In this document: positions 59,395 to 64,000 of the stretch, in pieces | Numbering within the stretch: position 1 is the stretch's first letter | How the letters are laid out: each line of letters begins with the position of its first letter | Assembly: GCF_002776575.1 (NCBI RefSeq) | Contig: NZ_CP022548.1 | Span: 3,301,001 to 3,365,000, forward strand | DNA: 64,000 nt | Direction: 5' to 3' | Source: Sphingorhabdus sp. YGSMI21 | Lineage (GTDB): Bacteria > Pseudomonadota > Alphaproteobacteria > Sphingomonadales > Sphingomonadaceae | Program-made: the position numbers and the translations under genes | The notes under the pieces: model-generated | Told to the model about the DNA's origin: nothing | Database searches by the model: none | The model's input: only the letters and a program-made list of their open reading frames with translations

Positions 59395-62304
59395 CTAGAA
59401 AGCGACTTTGGCGCCGAGGCGGAAGACCCGGCCCAGCGTATTGCCGATGAACGGGTTATAACCCAGCGGCAGCCGCGCGGCCGATGCTTCCTCGTTGCTG
59501 AAATTTTCAATCGAAAATTGCAGCTGCGCATCAAAAGCAGCGATCGGCAGTTCGTAGGTCGCATGGACATCATGCTGCAGATAGCTTTCGATATTCCGGC
59601 CGAAATTGGTGCCGCCGAAACTGGTGGTGGCACAAAATTCCAGACCATCGCATCGCTCGTCACGAACGCCCGCGATATAGGTCGCCCCATAGCGCAGGTT
59701 CACTCCGGAAATATTGTAGTTCACATAGCCATTGGCCCGCCATGGCGAAATCGTGCCCGGATTGCGGTCGAGATTGCCCAGTCCCACGGCATCGAAACTG
59801 TCGCGCAACACAATGCCGTCGAGGATGAAATCACCGATGTCATAGGTCAGGATATGACTGGCGTTGACCCCGACGGAGAAAACGCCCGAACCGACATCGG
59901 TGGTGTAGCTGGCGGAAAAATCCAGACCCGATGTCTTGGTTTTCGGACCATTGACCCACTGGGTGAAGATACGCGAGATATTCGTGCCATTTGTGACCCC
60001 CTGCACACAGGCTCCGCCATCAAATGTGATGAGGTCTGCAAAGGGATTGGAACAATCCGCCAGTCCACCGGCCGACGGCACTACGCTGTTGGCAATGGCC
60101 TGGGCATCGGTCGACGTGATTTCGTCTTCGAAGGTGAAGTTCCAGTAATCGACGGAGAAGGTAAAGCCGTTGAAATCGACCACGGCGCCGAGATTGTAGC
60201 TGAAGGCTTTTTCCGGCCCCAGATCGGTCGGATTGCCTGCGACATCAACCGCTTTGTAATTGCCGTTTGCGGCGCCGATCGCGGCGAGAGACGTCACTGC
60301 GTTGGTCGACACCTGTGCGGCGAGCGGTCCACGGAAAGTCGTGCCCACCGATCCGCGCAATACCAGCCAATCGGTCGGTTCCCAGCGGATTGCGCCCTTG
60401 GGATTGAATGTCGAACCGATCGACCCGCCATAATCTTCGAAACGCGCAGCAGCGGTGATTTCAAGCGTATCGCTGATCGGCACGGCGACCTCGGCGAATA
60501 CCGCCTTTACATCCTGAGTGAGCGATGTTGGTCTTGATCCGCCCAGGAATATGAACGATCCGGCGCCATCCAGACCACCGCCAATGCAACTCTGGTCACC
60601 CAATATGACGCAGGGGTTAATATCCAGATTGGATTCCTGGCGCAGCGGCCGGGAGCGGAAACTGACCTTGCGATATTGTCCGCCGGCAGCCCATTGGACA
60701 TTGCCGCCACCAAGATCGAGACCGAGTTCTCCTGTGAAGATGAGATCGACGACAAATGTGTCCTCGGTCTCTTTCACGCCATTATCAACCTGGAGGAAAT
60801 TGATCAGCTCGATCGAGTTTTCGTTGCCCGGAACATAAAAGGGATTGCTGAGGCCCAGCGACGGATTTCCGGGTCCAGCATTGACGAACGGGTTGAACCA
60901 CTGACAACCGCCAACGCCCGGTGTGCCGGTTGCCGGATTACAATCCGGACCACCCAGACCATTGAGCGCGTCTTGCAGACGAGATCCTACGACACCCGGA
61001 GAACTGCGGCTGCGATCATAAGTCGCCCAGGTCATAGACAATTGCCCGCTCAGGCTTTCCGAGAAATCCTTTTCGAGCGTACCAGACATCCGGAACGCCT
61101 TGTTGTGGGCGGTCTGACGCCCCGCGCCTCTGCCGGGATCGGTCGGGTTGCCGAGATTGCCGAATGGCCGCCACAGGAAAATCCCGATCGGCCCTGCGAT
61201 GGGCGCGGTGAGGCCGATCTGGTCGGCAAATATCTGCGCGCCCGGATTGGCCGGGTCAATGGTAAAGCCGCCACCCAATTGGGCACCGCCGGGACCTTGC
61301 AGCGGCGGGTAAGCCGGAGATGTCCCGATGCCGTCCAGATCGGTCTGCGCATAGGTGAGTTCACCATGGAAACGGAATGTGTCGGAAAGGTCGATATCGG
61401 CCTGGATATAGCCCTGATAGCGGTCTTCTTCCTCGATCAGATTGTCGAACGGTATGAAGCTGAAGCGGCAAATCCCGTCGGGCGTACCGCCGGTCTCCTC
61501 GCACCCGGCGTCGGGTCGCGCCCCGACTCCCGGAATGATGAAGAAGCCTGGCGTCGCCAGTGCAGACCAGGCCGCCGGATTGACGTCATAGGGCTGGAAT
61601 CCGTAAGACCGCTCCGTCGATGCCAGTTCGGAGCGATGCTGCCAGCCGACACCGGCCATGATATTGAGGTCACCGAAATTCTGGCCAACCAGAATGGACG
61701 CGGTATGGTTGCCGTCGGATCCCTTGATAAATTCATAGTCCCCCTGCACTTCCACGCCTTCGAAGCGCCTCTTGGTGACGAAATTGGCCACCCCGGCAAT
61801 CGCATCGGAACCATAAGTCGCCGCTGCGCCATCCTTCAGGATTTCAACCCGGTCCAGCGCGAAAAGCGGGATTGCGTTGGTGTCTCCGAACCCGCCGGCA
61901 ACCGCGCCCGGTGCGGTCAGCGTCCGGCGACCGTTGAACAGCACCAACGTGCGGGTCGGCCCCAGATTCCGCAGGTTCACCGAGCCGAAGCCCTGATTGG
62001 CCTGCGCAATGGTTGAAAACTGGTTCGAGTCACCCAGCACGCTGCCGACTTCGGGCAGATTTTTGATAAATTCGAGCGGTGAAGACACCCCGCTTTGCGA
62101 AAGATCCGCGCTCGTATAGACGTCGACCGGAACCGCCGCATCCTCAGGCGTACCGCGAATATAGGATCCCGTCACGACGATGACCTCGTCTCTGTCGGCT
62201 GCCGCTTCATCACCTTGCGCATATGCCATTCCCGGGGTGATCCCCAAGGCCAATGCCAATGCGCCCAAGGCGCACCTATTGCGTAAAATGGAATTCCTCA
62301 TCAT
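59395..62304 (-). CDS. TonB-dependent outer-membrane receptor
   Basis: A 969-residue receptor. A signal peptide (about 1-29) ends in GMAYAQG. The plug domain follows, with the TonB-box-like DEVIVVTGS, NLRNLGPTRTLVLFNGRR and DRVEILKDGAAATYGSDAIAGVANFVTKR. The rest forms the 22-strand barrel, with NPKGAIRWEPTDWLVLRGSVGTTFRGP near the C-terminal third and the last residue Phe preceded by RLGAKVA. The substrate is not evident. Large receptors of this kind in sphingomonads often take up sugars or aromatic compounds. It starts at ATG 62304 (or 62301) with GGGAGAG upstream. Confidence 0.95.
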   Translation of the reverse strand: MMRNSILRNRCALGALALALGITPGMAYAQGDEAAADRDEVIVVTGSYIRGTPEDAAVPVDVYTSADLSQSGVSSPLEFIKNLPEVGSVLGDSNQFSTIAQANQGFGSVNLRNLGPTRTLVLFNGRRTLTAPGAVAGGFGDTNAIPLFALDRVEILKDGAAATYGSDAIAGVANFVTKRRFEGVEVQGDYEFIKGSDGNHTASILVGQNFGDLNIMAGVGWQHRSELASTERSYGFQPYDVNPAAWSALATPGFFIIPGVGARPDAGCEETGGTPDGICRFSFIPFDNLIEEEDRYQGYIQADIDLSDTFRFHGELTYAQTDLDGIGTSPAYPPLQGPGGAQLGGGFTIDPANPGAQIFADQIGLTAPIAGPIGIFLWRPFGNLGNPTDPGRGAGRQTAHNKAFRMSGTLEKDFSESLSGQLSMTWATYDRSRSSPGVVGSRLQDALNGLGGPDCNPATGTPGVGGCQWFNPFVNAGPGNPSLGLSNPFYVPGNENSIELINFLQVDNGVKETEDTFVVDLIFTGELGLDLGGGNVQWAAGGQYRKVSFRSRPLRQESNLDINPCVILGDQSCIGGGLDGAGSFIFLGGSRPTSLTQDVKAVFAEVAVPISDTLEITAAARFEDYGGSIGSTFNPKGAIRWEPTDWLVLRGSVGTTFRGPLAAQVSTNAVTSLAAIGAANGNYKAVDVAGNPTDLGPEKAFSYNLGAVVDFNGFTFSVDYWNFTFEDEITSTDAQAIANSVVPSAGGLADCSNPFADLITFDGGACVQGVTNGTNISRIFTQWVNGPKTKTSGLDFSASYTTDVGSGVFSVGVNASHILTYDIGDFILDGIVLRDSFDAVGLGNLDRNPGTISPWRANGYVNYNISGVNLRYGATYIAGVRDERCDGLEFCATTSFGGTNFGRNIESYLQHDVHATYELPIAAFDAQLQFSIENFSNEEASAARLPLGYNPFIGNTLGRVFRLGAKVAF

Positions 62305-62569
62305 GCTCTCTCCCGTTGATCAGTCTTTATATTATTATTCAGTACTGATTTTTATTATTATGTTGTGCAATGTGCCCTTAAGAAGGCCCGTTCGTCAAGG
62401 GCGCTTAATTATCTGCTTAATTATGGCGGAATTCCGTTATGATTTCTGGAATTTCCGAACCAATCCACAGGCGATAGCGACGCCCGGAGTTCCTTGGTTC
62501 TTTAGACCACGAAATTTATTCATCGTCGCTGGCGCCGGACCGAAGCGGCAATAATCGAGCGAAGGATGA
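62305..62569. promoter_or_regulatory. AT-rich upstream region of the TonB receptor gene
   Basis: This 265-bp gap separates recR from the receptor gene, both on the minus strand. It includes an AT-rich stretch (about 62325-62365) likely to hold the receptor promoter. I found no clear operator, riboswitch or gene. Confidence 0.4.
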
Positions 62570-63172
62570 TCAGTCCTGGTTGACCGGTCGGCGCGACCGC
62601 AATGCCTGCGCCAAAGTGCCCTCGTCCAGATAATCCAGTTCGCCGCCAACGGGAATGCCGTGCGACAGCTGGCTCAACCGGATCGGGTAATTTTCCAGCC
62701 GCTCGGCGATATAATGGGCGGTGGTCTGCCCTTCCAGCGTCGCGTTCATCGCCAGCACCACCTCGTCAATGCCGCCCGCTTCGACCCGCCGGATCAGCGT
62801 GTCGATACCGATATCTTCCGGGCGGACACCGTCGAGCGCAGACAATTTTCCGCCCAGCACATGAAATTTACCGGGAAACAGACGCGATTTGTCCAGCGCC
62901 CAGAGATCGGAAACTTCTTCTACCACGCACAGGGATTTTTCGTCGCGGCGGGGGTCGCTGCATATCTGGCAGGGATCCTGCGTATCCACATTGCCGCAGA
63001 TGCCGCACGTCACGAGCCGCTCGTCTACGCGTTCCATCGCCGCCAATATCGGCTTCATCGCCGTTTCCGGACGCTTGAGCAGATAGAGCACCGCCCGCCG
63101 GGCCGAGCGCGGCCCCAGGCCGGGGAGCTTGGCGAGGGCCTGAACCAGATTTTCGATCTCTTGCGATGCCAT
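62570..63172 (-). CDS. recR: recombination protein RecR
   Basis: A 200-residue RecFOR-pathway protein. It begins [21 protein letters not shown] (helix-hairpin-helix) and has a four-Cys zinc finger (Cys56, Cys59, Cys68, Cys71) and a Toprim domain with [11 protein letters not shown] and [15 protein letters not shown]. RecR with RecO loads RecA at gaps. It is usually beside dnaX-ybaB; here it stands alone, divergent from fmt. Confidence 0.97.
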   Translation of the reverse strand: MASQEIENLVQALAKLPGLGPRSARRAVLYLLKRPETAMKPILAAMERVDERLVTCGICGNVDTQDPCQICSDPRRDEKSLCVVEEVSDLWALDKSRLFPGKFHVLGGKLSALDGVRPEDIGIDTLIRRVEAGGIDEVVLAMNATLEGQTTAHYIAERLENYPIRLSQLSHGIPVGGELDYLDEGTLAQALRSRRPVNQD

Positions 63173-63381
63173 GGCTTAGTCATTAGGAGCAGCCGCACAA
63201 ACCTGCCAAGCACAAAATGCCTGTCCTACAGCGACGCGAATGTTTATCGTCCCGGTCCTGCCGGAGGCTGGTCAGATATTTGACGGCAAAAGCAGAATTT
63301 TGTGATGGGAGACCATTGATCCGGGAAAATCACTTTCCGGATTAGGGGGTGTGACCCGTGTGACCCTGAGAGAGAATATTT
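63173..63381. promoter_or_regulatory. Divergent region between recR and fmt
   Basis: A gap of about 210 bp with GGTGTGACCCGTGTGACCC, a direct repeat of GTGTGACCC (or its near copy) about 55 bp before the fmt start. I could not assign promoter elements. Confidence 0.35.
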
Positions 63382-64000
63382 ATGACGCCCGGCACCAAAT
63401 CCCTGCGAATCGCCTTCATGGGGACCCCAGATTTTGCCGTGCCGGCGCTGAAAGCGTTGCACGAAGCCGGGCATGATATTGTCGCGGTCTATTCACAGCC
63501 GCCCCGGCGCGCGGGACGCGGCAAGAAACTGTCCCCCTCGCCGGTGCAGCGCATGGCGGAGGAACTGGGGATCGAAGTCCGCACCCCGGTGTCGCTGAAA
63601 AACGAAGAAGAACAGGCCGCCTTTGCCGCGCTCGATCTGGATGTCGCGGTTGTTGCTGCTTATGGCCTGATCCTGCCGCAGGCGATACTGGACGCACCGA
63701 AAAGGGGTTGTCTGAATATCCACGGCTCGCTGCTTCCCCGCTGGCGCGGCGCGGCACCGGTGCAGCGGGCGATATTGGCGGGTGACACCGAAACCGGAAT
63801 CACCATCATGCAGATGGAAGCCGGGCTGGACACCGGACCGATGCTCCTGAAATCGACCACGCCGGTGGACGGGAAGACCGCTGGCGAGCTGACCGACGAA
63901 CTCGCCGAGACGGGTGCGACGCTGATGGTGCAATATCTGGCGGCCCCATCCGACTATCCGGCCGAAGTGCAGGATGACGCATTGGCAACCTATGCGAAAA
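63382..64000 (+). CDS. fmt: methionyl-tRNA formyltransferase, N-terminal part (cut by window edge)
   Basis: At least 206 residues of a formyltransferase that formylates initiator methionyl-tRNA. It begins [21 protein letters not shown]. The 10-formyl-THF site has Asn112, His114 and Asp150 in [20 protein letters not shown] and MEAGLDTG. The ORF is open to the right edge, so the C-terminal domain is missing. Its partner def is on the minus strand at 58714, and the usual def-fmt adjacency is broken by the TonB receptor and recR. Confidence 0.96.
   Translation, partial: MTPGTKSLRIAFMGTPDFAVPALKALHEAGHDIVAVYSQPPRRAGRGKKLSPSPVQRMAEELGIEVRTPVSLKNEEEQAAFAALDLDVAVVAAYGLILPQAILDAPKRGCLNIHGSLLPRWRGAAPVQRAILAGDTETGITIMQMEAGLDTGPMLLKSTTPVDGKTAGELTDELAETGATLMVQYLAAPSDYPAEVQDDALATYAK

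Overview
The window looks like chromosomal DNA from an alphaproteobacterium of the order Sphingomonadales. The grounds are the gene orders, such as pckA next to chvI-chvG-hprK-EIIA-HPr, the character of the proteins (a large TonB-dependent receptor, the glyQ/glyS plus ppdK arrangement, the short HprK), and a moderately high GC content judged by eye. The genus is not decided by the sequence alone. Almost everything is core housekeeping DNA. I see no prophage, integron, CRISPR array, insertion sequence or secretion island.

Layout. 1-1099: start of a fab operon (fabD, then fabG running off the left edge). 1216-3899: a phosphotransferase and acyl-CoA dehydrogenase pair. 3989-8940: two large cyclic-di-GMP proteins (PAS-GGDEF-EAL-PilZ and GAF-PAS-PAS-GGDEF-EAL). 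9306-10568: rpsF-rpsR-rplI with a long leader and a clear terminator. 10789-11585: folE and tRNA-Arg. 11761-17865: ppdK, glyS and glyQ on the minus strand, studded with palindromic repeats, one of them translated inside glyS. 18146-23147: a molybdopterin oxidoreductase divergent from two TraB/GumN lipoproteins and a thioesterase. 23274-25845: rplY, pth, ychF. 25893-29529: a phosphodiesterase, a small exported protein and mutL. 29681-35258: the mreB-mreC-mreD-mrdA-rodA elongation operon, then tRNA-Lys.

35533-39622: a flavin disulfide oxidoreductase, a succinate-semialdehyde-type dehydrogenase, a metallo-hydrolase-like protein and a DksA/TraR zinc-finger protein. 39921-45018: HU, lon (with a heat-shock type promoter), ybaB and dnaX. 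45174-47826: SRP RNA, a ferredoxin and two adjacent cysteine desulfurases. 47970-49491: an alpha/beta hydrolase and two small unknowns. 49689-56659: pckA divergent from chvI-chvG-hprK-rapZ-EIIA(Man)-HPr-trmH, a carbon and acid-stress regulatory block typical of alphaproteobacteria. 56709-59280: a lipoprotein, rmuC and def. 59395-62304: a TonB-dependent receptor. 62570-63172: recR. 63382 to the right edge: fmt.

The most unusual material is the repetitive DNA around glyQ-glyS-ppdK. A 24-bp perfect inverted repeat lies in frame inside glyS. A second palindrome family between glyQ and glyS carries the glyS ribosome binding site in one arm. A third, imperfect palindrome fills the glyS-ppdK gap. 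A five-copy 17-bp tandem repeat ends on the stop codon of the neighbouring oxidoreductase gene. Other points worth a look are a His-rich loop in peptide deformylase, a gene whose best ribosome binding site points to an ATC start codon, and a putative operator at the oxidoreductase start. I did not find convincing evidence of a wholly new multi-gene system.
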